Source: Chryseolinea soli
GTDB lineage: Bacteria; Bacteroidota; Bacteroidia; Cytophagales; Cyclobacteriaceae
Assembly: GCF_003589925.1 (NCBI RefSeq)
Contig: NZ_CP032382.1
Coordinates: 3,286,001 to 3,350,000 of the forward strand
Reading direction: 5' to 3'
DNA: 64,000 nucleotides
Both the position numbers and the translations under genes were made by a program. Numbering within the stretch: position 1 is the first letter of the stretch; each line of letters begins with the position of its first letter. Positions 34,401 to 43,932 of the stretch are shown one piece after another. The notes beneath the pieces were generated by a model. That model saw only the letters and a list, made by a program, of their open reading frames with translations. It did not search any database and was not told where the DNA came from.

Positions 34401-37046
34401 CTACTCCTCCCTTAGCCCACGCAGCACGCTAACCCTCGCGGCTTTTATGGTCTTCAAGGCTACTGCTAACCATGAGACAACCAGTGCGACGATGGCGGCA
34501 AGCGCAAAATGCCACCAGGCGAGGTCAATCCGCTCGGCAAATCCAGACAACCATTCCTTGGCCAGGTAGAAGCTGATGGGCAACCCGAGGACGATGGCGA
34601 CCAGTACCGGAACCGTGAACTCCCGCGACAAGACGCGCACAATGTCCGTCGGCGTTGAGCCGAATACTTTTCGTATGCTGATCTCCTTCATCCGCCGGTC
34701 TGCAGCAAATGCCGCGAGCCCAAAAAGTCCCAGGCATGAAATGATGATGGCCACCATGGAAAGATACTTGGAGAGGGAAGCCATGGAAGTCTCCGGGGCA
34801 TAGAGCGCCAGGTATTCATCGTCCATGAATGTGGCATCAAAGGTGTAGCCGGGCAAAAAGGTGGCGTATACTTTATGTAGTTCGTTGATCGCCTGCTGTT
34901 CCTGGCCGGGGCGAATTTTAACCATCACCGTCCGGCCATTGGGATCGCACCGGAAGATCAACGGCTGCACGGTCTCGTGAAGGGAGCCGTAATGAAAATC
35001 GCGCACAACGCCAACGACTTCGCTACCCCCATTCAGATCGATCGTTTTGCCAACCGGGTTCCGAAGCCCCATGAGCTTCACGGCCGACTCATTCAGGATG
35101 ACCTTCGAATAGTCGTCATGGCGCTCCTTGGCGAACGTGCGGCCTTCACGCATTTCAATTCCCAACGTTTCTATGAAATCGAATCCCACTACGGGCGATT
35201 GAAATACATAGTTCCGCTCGCTTTCCTGGCCGCTCCAGGTGATGCCACTTTGCCCGGGAATATTATCCAGAATATTACCCGACAGGTTGGTGGCATGAAG
35301 CACGGGAGGTAAATCCCTGATCCGGGCCATGAACGATTCAAACTCCTGATTGGTTTTTCCTTCCCCGAGCCCGTTCCACATATTATACAGCTTTCCCTTC
35401 CATGGAAAGCTGATGATATTATAGCGGTTATAGCCCAGGTCTTTCGTCTGCGTGAATTCAATTTGCTGATGGATCACTTGTACGGCGACGAGGAATACAA
35501 CGACGAGGGCAAATTGAAAAACAACCAGACTCCTCCTGAAAGTCCATTGGCCACGGGATTCCGCCAGCTTTCCCTTCAACACGGCCACCGGCTTGAAGCG
35601 GGAAAGATGGGTCGCGGGGTATGCGCCCGCAATGATCGCCGTGAGCAACACAATTCCTCCCAATCCAACGATGTGCCGGGGTTCGATCTCCGACAAGAGA
35701 TCCCGGCCCACCAGATCATTCAGATGGGGCGTGATGAGCACCACCAGGATCACGGCAACAACGGCAGAGATAAGCGTCATGACCAGCGACTCGACAAAAA
35801 ATCGATGTACCATCAACCACTGACTCGCTCCCATCGTTTTCTTGACACCGATCTCTTTCATCCTTAAAGATCCCTCGGCAGTGGAAAGATTGATGAAGTT
35901 GACACAAGCAATCAACAAGATGAACAACGCCAACGCCGAGAAGAGCCTGACGTTGTCGATGCGTCCACCCGAGGGTATGCCGTTCACATAGTTGCCATGA
36001 AGATAGCGTTCACTGTACCGCTGGCTGAAGAGCGAAAACTTATCCAGGCCCGGGTCTTTCGATTTCAGAAATCCTTTCAGCTTTGCGTCAAACTGATTAA
36101 CATCGGCGCCTTCCTTCAGCAACACAAAGGTCTGGGCATAGTCGCCGGTCCACTTTGCGGCATAACGATCGTTATCCAGTAACACCTCCATGCTGAGCAG
36201 GAAATCAAACTGGGCCGACGAAGTCGCGGGAAGGTTTTCAAAGACTCCGGAAACGAGAAATGTACCCTCGAACAAAGGATGCTTCCATTGAACACTCTTG
36301 CCGATCGCATCGCTGCTATTCGGGAAGAGCCGCCGGGCAGTCTCTTCCGAAATGACGATGCTGTTTTTGTCCGTGAGCACACGGTTCACGTCGCCCTGAA
36401 GTAACCGGAAAGAGAATACTTTAAAAAAATCAGGGCCCGCATGCCAGCCGGTTCCCTGAATGCTTTTGTCCCCCGCCGATAAAATTCCGTCCCTCGTTTC
36501 CCAGGAGAAAAAATTATTGGTGGCGACGGCGCGCTCAACTTCGGGAAATTCGGCGACCAGCGCAGACGCCAGCGGTACCGGTGTTATATCCAGTGTAAGG
36601 GTATTTTGAAATTGAAGGTTGTTCATGACCTGATAAAGCCGTGAATCATGCTCATGAAATCGATCGACAGCGAGCTCATGTTGAACCCAAAGCCCGATCA
36701 GCAATACGCACATTAAACCGCTCGAAAGACCGATCACATTGATGGCAAATGTAGTTTTGTGACGGGCAAAACTTCTGAAGGATACCGTTAGATTGTGTGT
36801 TAGCATAGCGGTAATGTTTTTGTTTCGACGGAAGAGATCAGAACTCCTGACAAGCCCCGGACGGCACAGAAGAAGTACATCCCGGATCAGCAAAAGATGC
36901 GCGCGACGGCGCCCAACACTTTCGGCCCGGCGATAGTAGAGCTGGACCAGATCACCCTCGATGTCTGGAAGGTATTCAGGCTTGCAGAACCATCTGAGGA
37001 GTTTCAGGGGGAAGCCGGGCACCGATGTGTTTTCTTTCTTATTCAA
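34401..37046 (-). CDS. FtsX/MacB-type permease with N-terminal permease-prefix domain
   Basis: 881 residues. Residues 1-85 are the permease prefix (PLKLLRWFCKPEYLPDIEGD ... YRRAESVGRRRAHLLLIRDV), a cytoplasmic helical module found on permeases whose gene follows a PadR regulator. From about residue 82 the protein repeats the double FtsX plan: LTVSFRSFARHKTTFAINVI, the first coupling block MKEIGVKKTMGASQWLM, and the second MKEISIRKVFGSTPTDIV. No ATPase is encoded nearby. It is joined to the PadR gene by an 8-bp overlap, so expression is under PadR control. A role in exporting a toxic compound or peptide is plausible but not shown. Confidence 0.93.
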   Translation of the reverse strand: MNKKENTSVPGFPLKLLRWFCKPEYLPDIEGDLVQLYYRRAESVGRRRAHLLLIRDVLLLCRPGLVRSSDLFRRNKNITAMLTHNLTVSFRSFARHKTTFAINVIGLSSGLMCVLLIGLWVQHELAVDRFHEHDSRLYQVMNNLQFQNTLTLDITPVPLASALVAEFPEVERAVATNNFFSWETRDGILSAGDKSIQGTGWHAGPDFFKVFSFRLLQGDVNRVLTDKNSIVISEETARRLFPNSSDAIGKSVQWKHPLFEGTFLVSGVFENLPATSSAQFDFLLSMEVLLDNDRYAAKWTGDYAQTFVLLKEGADVNQFDAKLKGFLKSKDPGLDKFSLFSQRYSERYLHGNYVNGIPSGGRIDNVRLFSALALFILLIACVNFINLSTAEGSLRMKEIGVKKTMGASQWLMVHRFFVESLVMTLISAVVAVILVVLITPHLNDLVGRDLLSEIEPRHIVGLGGIVLLTAIIAGAYPATHLSRFKPVAVLKGKLAESRGQWTFRRSLVVFQFALVVVFLVAVQVIHQQIEFTQTKDLGYNRYNIISFPWKGKLYNMWNGLGEGKTNQEFESFMARIRDLPPVLHATNLSGNILDNIPGQSGITWSGQESERNYVFQSPVVGFDFIETLGIEMREGRTFAKERHDDYSKVILNESAVKLMGLRNPVGKTIDLNGGSEVVGVVRDFHYGSLHETVQPLIFRCDPNGRTVMVKIRPGQEQQAINELHKVYATFLPGYTFDATFMDDEYLALYAPETSMASLSKYLSMVAIIISCLGLFGLAAFAADRRMKEISIRKVFGSTPTDIVRVLSREFTVPVLVAIVLGLPISFYLAKEWLSGFAERIDLAWWHFALAAIVALVVSWLAVALKTIKAARVSVLRGLREE

Positions 37047-37371
37047 GCTTGAAGGTCAGTTGTGGTAAAGCACTCCATAATTCATCGCGTGTACTGCGCG
37101 TATGCAAAAGCGCCCGCTTTCCGCCGGCCGTTAAGACAAAGTAAAGTTTTGGACGGCCTCCGCGGTTTTTCTCGGTCCCACCAGGTTTCGATTTCAAATG
37201 TCCCTTGTCCTCTAACCGTCGGAGGGTGACCTGGAGTGCGCCAACACTGACCTCGCGTTTCAGGCGATTCTCTATTTCGTCCTTGATCGTCACGCCGTAG
37301 GCATCTCCGTCGAGTATCCCCACCGTCAGCAGTACAATTTCCTCAAATTCTCCGAGCTGATATTTCTTCAT
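37039..37371 (-). CDS. PadR-family transcriptional repressor
   Basis: 110 residues: a PadR winged helix (LGEFEEIVLLTVGILDGDAYG at 6-26, the recognition region SVGALQVTLRRLEDKGHL, the wing SKPGGTEKNRGGRPKLYFVLT) with the short C-terminal dimer helix of the PadR-s1 type. PadR proteins repress a neighbouring transport gene until a ligand or stress relieves them. The next gene on the same strand, overlapped by 8 bp, is the prefix-domain permease. A near-ideal palindrome lies 44 bp upstream of the start and is the probable autoregulatory operator. Confidence 0.93.
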   Translation of the reverse strand: MKKYQLGEFEEIVLLTVGILDGDAYGVTIKDEIENRLKREVSVGALQVTLRRLEDKGHLKSKPGGTEKNRGGRPKLYFVLTAGGKRALLHTRSTRDELWSALPQLTFKLE

Positions 37372-37414
37372 AACCAGGGCATTGCATGATCAATAGTACA
37401 AATATTTTTGTTCA

Positions 37415-37433
37415 ATTACTACTTTGTAGTAAT
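37415..37433. promoter_or_regulatory. Probable PadR operator palindrome
   Basis: A perfect 8-bp inverted repeat with a 3-bp centre, ATTACTAC-TTT-GTAGTAAT, 44 bp upstream of the padR-like start. Size, symmetry and AT-rich TACTAC/GTAGTA content fit a PadR dimer site. On the leftward strand it lies around where an upstream promoter element would be, so occupancy could block transcription of the padR-permease pair. Confidence 0.65.
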
Positions 37434-37784
37434 AATGTGGGCAAGTTGTGTTTTTCGAATACGACGAAGTAAGGGAGGCTTTTTATTCCACTTTCGAAAA
37501 AAACTGTTCGCAGGCGGACTATTCATTAAAGAACCGGGTCTTTATTCGTTGTTGTTTCGCTGGTTATTTCTGGCACCATTCTTTCTGAACATGGAGCGGT
37601 CATTTGTGATGAAAAGTTGAGCGGATTGAATCTCCTCATCCTAACCCAACGCCTATGAGCATGACTGCGTGTTGCTGCCGGTACAAATTCCTTGCGCAAA
37701 TAATTATGAATGGAAAGGCAGAAACCGTTCGGGTTTTACTGAAATTGTCAACGCGATGAAATTTTGTTTCGGAAATAACTTTTA
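37434..37784. other. Intergenic region, no supported gene
   Basis: 351 bp between the padR operator and a rightward FG-GAP gene. A 70-codon rightward frame (37408-37620) translates to a Phe/Arg-rich string without domain or signal and starts inside the operator; I do not accept it. The last 60 bp before 37785 probably hold the promoter of the next gene. Confidence 0.4.
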
Positions 37785-38990
37785 ATGAATCTCATGAGAA
37801 TTTACCTCTTTATTGTGTGTCTTGCAGGTACTATGACGCAGAACATTCTTGCTCAAAAGAACAGTCATGCTTCTGATCACAAGCAGGAAAAAAAGGAAAA
37901 GTACAGTCATGATCTTCCCGACTTCGATCGTTATGTAGAACTGGAAACCAAAGTGGATACAACGGGGAGTGTAAGTTGCGCCGATTTCGATGGCGATGGT
38001 CATCTTGACATTCTCCTGGTGAAAGGACGACATTGGCCTATTGTCGACCGGGTCCTTCTCGGTGATGGGTTAGGCGGGATCCGAAAGGCTTATGACCTCG
38101 GGAAGGTAGCAGACCGCTCATACACCGGCGGTGTAGCTGATTTGAACGGCGATGGTTCCCCTGACATTGCGGTTAGCAATGATGACCCGGATCGGAAACT
38201 GATTTATTTTAATGACGGGAAAGGTAATTTTAAAATGGAGTCTGAATTCGGGAGCCCTGAGTGGTCGACCCGGAATTTGTCCATTGCGGATATCAATGGT
38301 GATCGATGGCCGGATCTCATTTTGGCGAACCGCGGTGATTTGGGAAGAACATCAAATGATATCTGCTTAAACAATGGGAAAGGACAGTTTGCCAAATGCA
38401 TCTCATTTGCCCCATATCCTGCCACGGCAATCTATCCTGTGGACATTAACAAAGATGGTTTCGTAGACCTTGTTGTGCCGCATCGCGACGGTGGCCAGAG
38501 TTACGTATACCTCGGCAGTTCAAATGCAACCTTCCCGGACACGCATCGCATTCCCTTCGGGCCACCGAACGCTACGATTCGTATTGCAGCGGCAGCAGAT
38601 TTCAATGGAGATAGTATACTTGACATTGTAGCGATAGACCAAAACAAAGGGGTAGATCTTTATTTTGGACAAGAAGATCAGACTTTTTCCGAAGGCATTT
38701 CCTTAGCAGGCCCAAAGATCGTCCCCTATGCACTGGAAATAGCGGATCTGGATAATGACAAAAAGATTGATATTATCGTAGGCTATGTAGAAGCGCCATC
38801 AACGGTATTTTTTAATGACGGTACAGGCCGCAACTTTAAATCGATTTCTTTCGGCGATGCGAAGGGCACAGCGTATGGTTTTGGAGTTGGCGATTTCAAT
38901 GAAGACGGAGTGCTTGACATCGCGGCTGCCCGCTCAGACGCTACGAATGTTTTGTACTTTGGCAATAGCAAAGCAAAAAAAAGTAAATGA
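37785..38990 (+). CDS. Secreted FG-GAP/VCBS repeat protein
   Basis: About 401 residues with a signal peptide (LFIVCLAGTMTQNILAQ). After a Lys/His/Asp-rich spacer come seven FG-GAP-type units, each with a calcium-binding DxDxDG-like loop: DFDGDGHLDI, DLNGDGSPDI, DINGDRWPDL, DINKDGFVDL, DFNGDSILDI, DLDNDKKIDI and DFNEDGVLDI. Seven units are enough for a complete integrin-like beta-propeller. No enzyme domain and no T9SS sorting domain are present, so it is a free periplasmic or secreted propeller, probably for binding. Start 37785 or, three codons later, 37794 (MRIYLF). Confidence 0.88.
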   Translation: MNLMRIYLFIVCLAGTMTQNILAQKNSHASDHKQEKKEKYSHDLPDFDRYVELETKVDTTGSVSCADFDGDGHLDILLVKGRHWPIVDRVLLGDGLGGIRKAYDLGKVADRSYTGGVADLNGDGSPDIAVSNDDPDRKLIYFNDGKGNFKMESEFGSPEWSTRNLSIADINGDRWPDLILANRGDLGRTSNDICLNNGKGQFAKCISFAPYPATAIYPVDINKDGFVDLVVPHRDGGQSYVYLGSSNATFPDTHRIPFGPPNATIRIAAAADFNGDSILDIVAIDQNKGVDLYFGQEDQTFSEGISLAGPKIVPYALEIADLDNDKKIDIIVGYVEAPSTVFFNDGTGRNFKSISFGDAKGTAYGFGVGDFNEDGVLDIAAARSDATNVLYFGNSKAKKSK

Positions 38991-39154
38991 ACAATGTTAA
39001 GGGCGACAGAAGAGAAGGTCACTCAGCCAAAGTAAAATGGGAGTGACGCGATAACACCTGACAAAGTCGCAAATACCCTTCATGAGTTATAATCCCACGT
39101 CTTAAATTTGCTTGATCACAAAATGAATGGTCACAGCTTAAAATTCAAAGACAC

Positions 39155-39676
39155 ATGAGAAAATTAAAAGTGCAAATGAACATTTCCCTCGACAACAAAT
39201 GGGACAGTGGAATGTCAAATTTTAGTTTGGACAATCTTAAGGACGTGGACTGTCTTTTACACGGACGAAAGACCGGCGAGGGTTTTATTCCTTACTGGGC
39301 GGAAGTAGCAAACAATGCAAACGACACCGAGCATAAACTGGGAAAACGATTCTCAGAGATCCCGAATGTTGTTTTTTCAAATACACTCACGGAAAGCAAG
39401 TGGGAGAACACAACTCTTATAAAAGGTGATCTCCAACGGGAGATAGAAGTCTTAAAAAACAAAAACGGCAAAACGATCATGGTTTACGGCGGAGATTCAT
39501 TTGTGGCATCGCTGATCGAACATGACCTGATTGACGAGCTCTATTTACTGATAAACCCTGCAACGATTGGGAACGGACAACAAACCTTCAATCCTTTAAA
39601 AAAGGATCTAAAGCTGAAGCTTGTGAAATGTAGCCCTTTCGATTCGGGTACCGTTGTGCTGTGTTATACAAGATGA
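39155..39676 (+). CDS. Dihydrofolate reductase-like (RibD C-terminal fold) protein
   Basis: 173 residues with the DHFR/RibD-C pattern: MRKLKVQMNISLDN at the start, DCLLHGRKTGEGF, FSNTLTESKWENTTLI, the dinucleotide block IMVYGGDSFVASLIEHDLIDEL, and LLINPATIGNGQQTF. This is the YyaP/YwjB type seen widely as a dihydrofolate reductase family protein; true DHFR activity is not established for most. The gene stands alone. Confidence 0.88.
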   Translation: MRKLKVQMNISLDNKWDSGMSNFSLDNLKDVDCLLHGRKTGEGFIPYWAEVANNANDTEHKLGKRFSEIPNVVFSNTLTESKWENTTLIKGDLQREIEVLKNKNGKTIMVYGGDSFVASLIEHDLIDELYLLINPATIGNGQQTFNPLKKDLKLKLVKCSPFDSGTVVLCYTR

Positions 39677-39741
39677 AAGCCAGATGAGATCGATGTAAAA
39701 AAATACCTACAAAGTCATGGTATTTTGGCGAAATTGGGGGA

Positions 39742-41397
39742 ATGAAGCATCTTATTACCCTCTCAGCGCTATGGCTCTTTCTCTACTCTACCGCGCCTGC
39801 TCAAAAGCGTTTGGTATTCAGCCCCGGCAAACGGGTGTCCACAACGGTCTATCAACCCGTGGATATTGTATTCGATGCCGGAAAGCTTCCTTCGACCAAT
39901 CCATTTGACATCACGTTTGGGGCGACGGTCACCAATAGCTCCAACCAGTCCGATACCATTTATGGATTTTACAATGGCGGCAAGGAGTTTGTTCTGAGAT
40001 TTAACCCTACAAAACAAGGAGATCATCCGTTTCAAACCTTCTCCACGGTCAAAAAGCTTTCCGCATTGAAAGGCGTGATCAGGGCAGAAGCAAACACGGA
40101 TTCGGACATACACGGTAGGGTTAAAGTCTCTGCCAGCGCTCCACAAAAATTTGAATACCAGGATGGCACACCCTACTTTGCGCTCCCATTCGAGCTCGAT
40201 TGGCTATTTGCTTTGGATATCGACAACCCGTCGGCTTTACCCAAAACAACGGAGATCGTGCAGGCCGTAAAGGAAAACGGTTTCAATCAAATTGTGATGA
40301 ATGTTTATGCCTACGAAACATCATGGAAAACGGATGCCACCACGCCTCGGCAGTACAGTTATAAAGATCCGCCCTACACCGTGTTTGGCGGAACCAATGA
40401 AAAGCCTGATTTCACCAGCCTGAATGTTTCATTTTTTAAACATTTCGATCGCGTCATTCAATACGTACATGAACGCGGCATTGTAGCGCACGTCATGATC
40501 TACGTTTGGAATAAGAAAGTGAACTGGCCCGCGATGTACAGCGCAGAAGACAATCGATATTATGATTACATCATCAAACGATATCAAGCGTACCCCAACG
40601 TGATTTGGGACGTTTCCAAAGAAGCGCTGGACTATGGTCGTTGTGACATTCCTTACATCAACGAACGCATTGAACGGACCCGGAAACTGGACGCCTATCA
40701 CCACCTCGTAACCGTTCATGACTATGAATATTGTTCGCGCGAACCGGACAGGGTTGACTTCATCTCCATCCAGAATTGGAGACCCGATCTGTATTCCTTG
40801 AGTCTGGAAGCGTATCTCAAACATTCTAATAAGCCGGTAATGAATATTGAACATGGTGGATATGAAGAAGGACCCTTTTCAACCTTTACCGGTAACTATA
40901 CCAATGCGGAAGTGTGCCTGGAGCGAACCTATGCTTGCGTTTTTGCAGGTGTCTACGGATCCTATTACTGGCAAAACACTTCGTGGGATATCGTGATTCA
41001 TGATATTATGAATCCAAATCAAACCGCGTTTCGCAAGCCGCGATTTGATTACTACAAGCACCTTCAACAACTTTTTTCAACATATGAATTTGCGAAGTTG
41101 AGCCCCCACAAGCCGAAGCTCACGACCAACTCAAAGGAAGGCTTTGACAATCTTGCCTTCAGCGGATATGCCCTCACCGACAACAAAGCACTGTACCTCT
41201 ACTATGTTCCCAAAGACAACTATAGTATTTGGACAAATATTCCCAAGCCGCCGTCAGGGGAGGTAACGTCTTCATGGTTCAACATCTTCACTGGCGAAAC
41301 CACCCCGGAGGTTAAAGCGAAGAGTGGTGGCTTCGGGATGTATCAGTCACCGTGGAAAGGTCAGTCAGCGGTTCTGATATTGAAAGCTGGTCAATGA
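39742..41397 (+). CDS. Secreted glycosidase with DUF5060 and DUF4038-like (GH140-type) domains
   Basis: 551 residues. Signal peptide (ends near TAPAQ). Residues about 25-125 form the DUF5060 beta-sandwich (FDITFGATVTNSSNQSDTIYGFYNGG ... EFVLRFNPTKQGDHPF, read as two blocks). Residues about 140-450 are a TIM-barrel-like region (FEYQDGTPYFALPFELDWLF, IVQAVKENGFNQIVMNVYA, HVMIYVW, YPNVIWDVSKEA, NKPVMNIEHGGYEEG). The two Glu residues in VSKEA and NIEHGG are placed like acid/base and nucleophile in clan A barrels. A C-terminal beta domain (about 470-551) ends the protein. DUF4038 includes GH140 apiosidase-like enzymes; the actual substrate is open. Confidence 0.85.
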   Translation: MKHLITLSALWLFLYSTAPAQKRLVFSPGKRVSTTVYQPVDIVFDAGKLPSTNPFDITFGATVTNSSNQSDTIYGFYNGGKEFVLRFNPTKQGDHPFQTFSTVKKLSALKGVIRAEANTDSDIHGRVKVSASAPQKFEYQDGTPYFALPFELDWLFALDIDNPSALPKTTEIVQAVKENGFNQIVMNVYAYETSWKTDATTPRQYSYKDPPYTVFGGTNEKPDFTSLNVSFFKHFDRVIQYVHERGIVAHVMIYVWNKKVNWPAMYSAEDNRYYDYIIKRYQAYPNVIWDVSKEALDYGRCDIPYINERIERTRKLDAYHHLVTVHDYEYCSREPDRVDFISIQNWRPDLYSLSLEAYLKHSNKPVMNIEHGGYEEGPFSTFTGNYTNAEVCLERTYACVFAGVYGSYYWQNTSWDIVIHDIMNPNQTAFRKPRFDYYKHLQQLFSTYEFAKLSPHKPKLTTNSKEGFDNLAFSGYALTDNKALYLYYVPKDNYSIWTNIPKPPSGEVTSSWFNIFTGETTPEVKAKSGGFGMYQSPWKGQSAVLILKAGQ

Positions 41398-41429
41398 AGA
41401 TCTTCGCTTCGCCATGCGACCCGGTCCGG

Positions 41430-41474
41430 AAATGAAAAACCCAAATGAGCCACACCGTGACTTCACTTGGGTTC
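41430..41474 (-). terminator. Terminator between convergent genes
   Basis: An 11-bp stem with one mismatch (AACCCAAaTGA / TCAcTTGGGTT) at 41438-41473. Read leftward it is followed by GGGTTTTTCATTT, so it serves best for the leftward esterase genes and may also stop the rightward glycosidase transcript. Confidence 0.7.
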
Positions 41475-41528
41475 CCATTCTGTAAATTTCCTTTTAAGGT
41501 TTACAAGACCTTTGGCTTCCTCATCACG

Positions 41529-42422
41529 CTAATGTTTTCCCTTGGTGTATTGATTCATCCAGGTATAGATGTCCATCGAGAAGGGATCGTAAGCCGGATC
41601 TTCGTGGCCCATGCCGGTAGCGGTATAGGTCATTTCCCCGCATAAATGACCCACCCCAGGGTATAAGGTCAGCTTCGCGCGGACCTCGGGGTTCAAGGCG
41701 TTGATGGCAGACACCAGTTGCTTCGGGAAATCCGGGGAAGCGACCTCATCGGCCTCGCCATGGAAGATCCACACAGGCACCTTGGCCGTGCGCTGGGTAA
41801 ACAAGTCGTTCATGACACCGGTGGCACCGATCGGTACGGCGGCGGCGATCTGGTTGTCGTCGAACGAGTTCAATTGATCGAGTGTTGCGTTGCCACCCAT
41901 GCTGATGCCGGTGAGGTAAATGCGCGTGGTATCGATGCGATACGTGGTGCTCACAAAGCGGATGAACGCACGAAGGTGTTCGCGCTCCCACCATCCTTCG
42001 TGACACTGCGGCGAGATGACGACCATCGGGTGCGAAGGTGCCCAGTGTTTTTCGGCAATCATTCTTGACGGACCGAAAGCCAACACCTTGTCGAGGTCAG
42101 ATGGCGACACCTGGCTGTTGCCGACTTCGCCGGAGCCATGCAAATAAATTAGCAGCGGGTATCGCAACGTATCGGTCGCGTAAGCTTCGGGTGTATACAA
42201 CCAGTATCCGAACGGCGCGGCGTCTGTGCCCAGCGGCACAGGTCTTTGTGTACCTTTATCGTCGGTTACCGGAAGCGTGGTGTCTCCGGGGATATTCGTT
42301 GTGTCGCCCGGTGTGTTTGGATTGGACGGATCCGGATTGGGATTTACAGGCTGCACAGGGTCCTTCGAGCATCCCAAAGCGATCAGCCAAGTCGCCAACA
42401 AAATGAAGAGTTTGTTTTTCAT
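41529..42422 (-). CDS. Lipoprotein alpha/beta-hydrolase esterase, copy 1
   Basis: 297 residues. Lipobox LIALGC (Cys18), then a Pro/Asp/Thr-rich linker to about residue 65. The catalytic domain is of the dienelactone hydrolase/PHB-depolymerase-like type: GYWLYTPEAYATD, LLIYLHGSGEVGNSQ (oxyanion hole), nucleophile elbow LTGISMGGNATLDQL, acid Asp in FHGEADEVASPDF, and His in YPGVGHLCGE. Such surface esterases often remove acetyl, feruloyl or other esters from plant glycans. It is the downstream member of a tandem pair with the gene at 42719-43591; the two proteins are near-identical over the catalytic domain and differ mostly in the linker. Confidence 0.88.
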   Translation of the reverse strand: MKNKLFILLATWLIALGCSKDPVQPVNPNPDPSNPNTPGDTTNIPGDTTLPVTDDKGTQRPVPLGTDAAPFGYWLYTPEAYATDTLRYPLLIYLHGSGEVGNSQVSPSDLDKVLAFGPSRMIAEKHWAPSHPMVVISPQCHEGWWEREHLRAFIRFVSTTYRIDTTRIYLTGISMGGNATLDQLNSFDDNQIAAAVPIGATGVMNDLFTQRTAKVPVWIFHGEADEVASPDFPKQLVSAINALNPEVRAKLTLYPGVGHLCGEMTYTATGMGHEDPAYDPFSMDIYTWMNQYTKGKH

Positions 42423-42718
42423 AGCGAAGGGTCATTAGGGTCATTGATCTAACGGGGAGCTGCAAACAATATACCGCCGTGTATGCCGGCAGTGAGGCAT
42501 AAGGATGACCTTCTAAATTTGGCTGAAAATGGTCTTTTTCAAATGGCGTGGGTAAAAAATTACACGGTTCTCGCAACAGGCAGTGCGGAAAAAAAAGCCA
42601 CATAGAACGAAATATTCCACAACTCCCCAACCCTGGCTATGGGTTTTTTGCGTCTATTTTTTCCGAAGACAACGTTGTTGGTTAACACAGATCACCCCAT
42701 GGTCATCACGCCGGTGTT

Positions 42719-43591
42719 TTACTTTGTGTATTGATACATCCAGGTATAGATGTCCATCGTGAAAGGATCGAAAGCGGGATTTTCGTGGCCCATACCTGAA
42801 CCCGTATAGGTCATTTCCCCGCATAAATGACTCACCCCAGGGTATAAGGTCAGTTTCGCCCGAACCTCGGGGTTCAATGCGTTGATGGCGGACACGAGTT
42901 GCATCGGAAATTCCGGCGAAGCGACCTCGTCTGCCTCGCCATGGAACATCCACAGCGGCACTTTGGCGGTGCGCTGGGTAAACAAGTCGTTCATTGTACC
43001 GGCAGCTCCAATCGGTATGGCGGCGGCAATCTGGATGTTGTCGAATGAGTTCAATTGATCGAGTGTCGCGTTGCCACCCATGCTGATACCGGTGAGGTAG
43101 ATGCGCGTGGTGTCGATACGATACGTTTTGCTAACGAAGCGAATGAACGCGCGAACGTGTTCGCGATCCCACCACACTTCGTGACACTGTGGCGAAACCA
43201 CTACCATGGGGTGCGAAGGGGCCCACTGCTTTTCGGCAATCATTTTTGACGGACCGAACGCCAACACTTTGTTGAGCTCGGTTGGCGACGACTGGCTGTT
43301 GCCGACTTCGCCGGAGCCATGCAAATAGATCAGCAGCGGATATTTCAATGTATTGGTTGCATAACCTTCCGGCGTGTACACCCAGTATCCGAAAGGTGCG
43401 GCGTCAGTGCCAAGCGGCATGGGCGTTTGTGTGCCTTTATCGTGGGTTGTCGGATGTTGCGTAGTGTCTCCGGGCGTATGCGTAGTGTCACCTGGTGGGT
43501 TTGGATTGGGATTTACGGGCTGCACGGGATCCTTGGAACATCCCAAAGCGATCAGCCCAATCGTCAACAAAATGAAGAGATTCTTTTTCAT
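42719..43591 (-). CDS. Lipoprotein alpha/beta-hydrolase esterase, copy 2
   Basis: About 290 residues, same plan as copy 1: lipobox LIALGC, a shorter Pro/Thr/His-rich linker (NPPGDTTHTPGDTTQHP), then YLHGSGEVGNSQSSP, LTGISMGGNATLDQL, FHGEADEVASPEF and YPGVSHLCGE. The His of the triad is kept although GVGH has become GVSH. Start 43591 (MKKNLFILL); a start four codons earlier is possible. There are about 300 bp between the two copies, and that spacer carries the duplicated upstream DNA, so each copy should have its own promoter. Confidence 0.88.
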   Translation of the reverse strand: MKKNLFILLTIGLIALGCSKDPVQPVNPNPNPPGDTTHTPGDTTQHPTTHDKGTQTPMPLGTDAAPFGYWVYTPEGYATNTLKYPLLIYLHGSGEVGNSQSSPTELNKVLAFGPSKMIAEKQWAPSHPMVVVSPQCHEVWWDREHVRAFIRFVSKTYRIDTTRIYLTGISMGGNATLDQLNSFDNIQIAAAIPIGAAGTMNDLFTQRTAKVPLWMFHGEADEVASPEFPMQLVSAINALNPEVRAKLTLYPGVSHLCGEMTYTGSGMGHENPAFDPFTMDIYTWMYQYTK

Positions 43592-43932
43592 AGTGAAGGT
43601 CAATTAGGGGCAGTCAATCTTGACTAATGGGGAGCCGCAAACAATATACCGCCGAATGCGCCGCCGGGGGAGTGTAGGCGACCTTCTCAATTTAACAAAA
43701 AAAAAGCCTTTTTCAGTTGGCGTGGGTAAAAAACTACACGGTTCCCCAACAGGCAGTGCGGAAAAAAGGCCAAGTCAAACCAAATATTCCACAAATCCCC
43801 AGCGCCTGGCTTTGGGATTTCCAGGGTATTTGTGATACGCTTTACTTCTATTTGAGGCCAGAAGCCATTAAGAGATGAACGATTATCAATCCGTGGGAGC
43901 ATGGAAAGCCCCCAGGGTAAGGCACTCCATGA

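Larger units (their letters stand above)
41529..43802. repeat. Tandem duplication of esterase gene plus upstream region
   Basis: Unit 1 covers about 41529-42630 and unit 2 about 42719-43802. The homology continues upstream of both genes for about 200 bp, e.g. ggcgtgggtaaaaaa then caggcagtgcggaaaaaa then atattccaca, in the same order at 42545-42625 and 43719-43795. Both upstream parts also share caaacaatataccgccg. The duplicated stretch is therefore roughly 1.1 kb and includes the promoter. Confidence 0.85.

Noticed and set aside
37408..37620. 70-codon rightward open frame
   Set aside because: Starts inside the PadR palindrome, has no signal, domain or ribosome site, and composition is unlike its neighbours.
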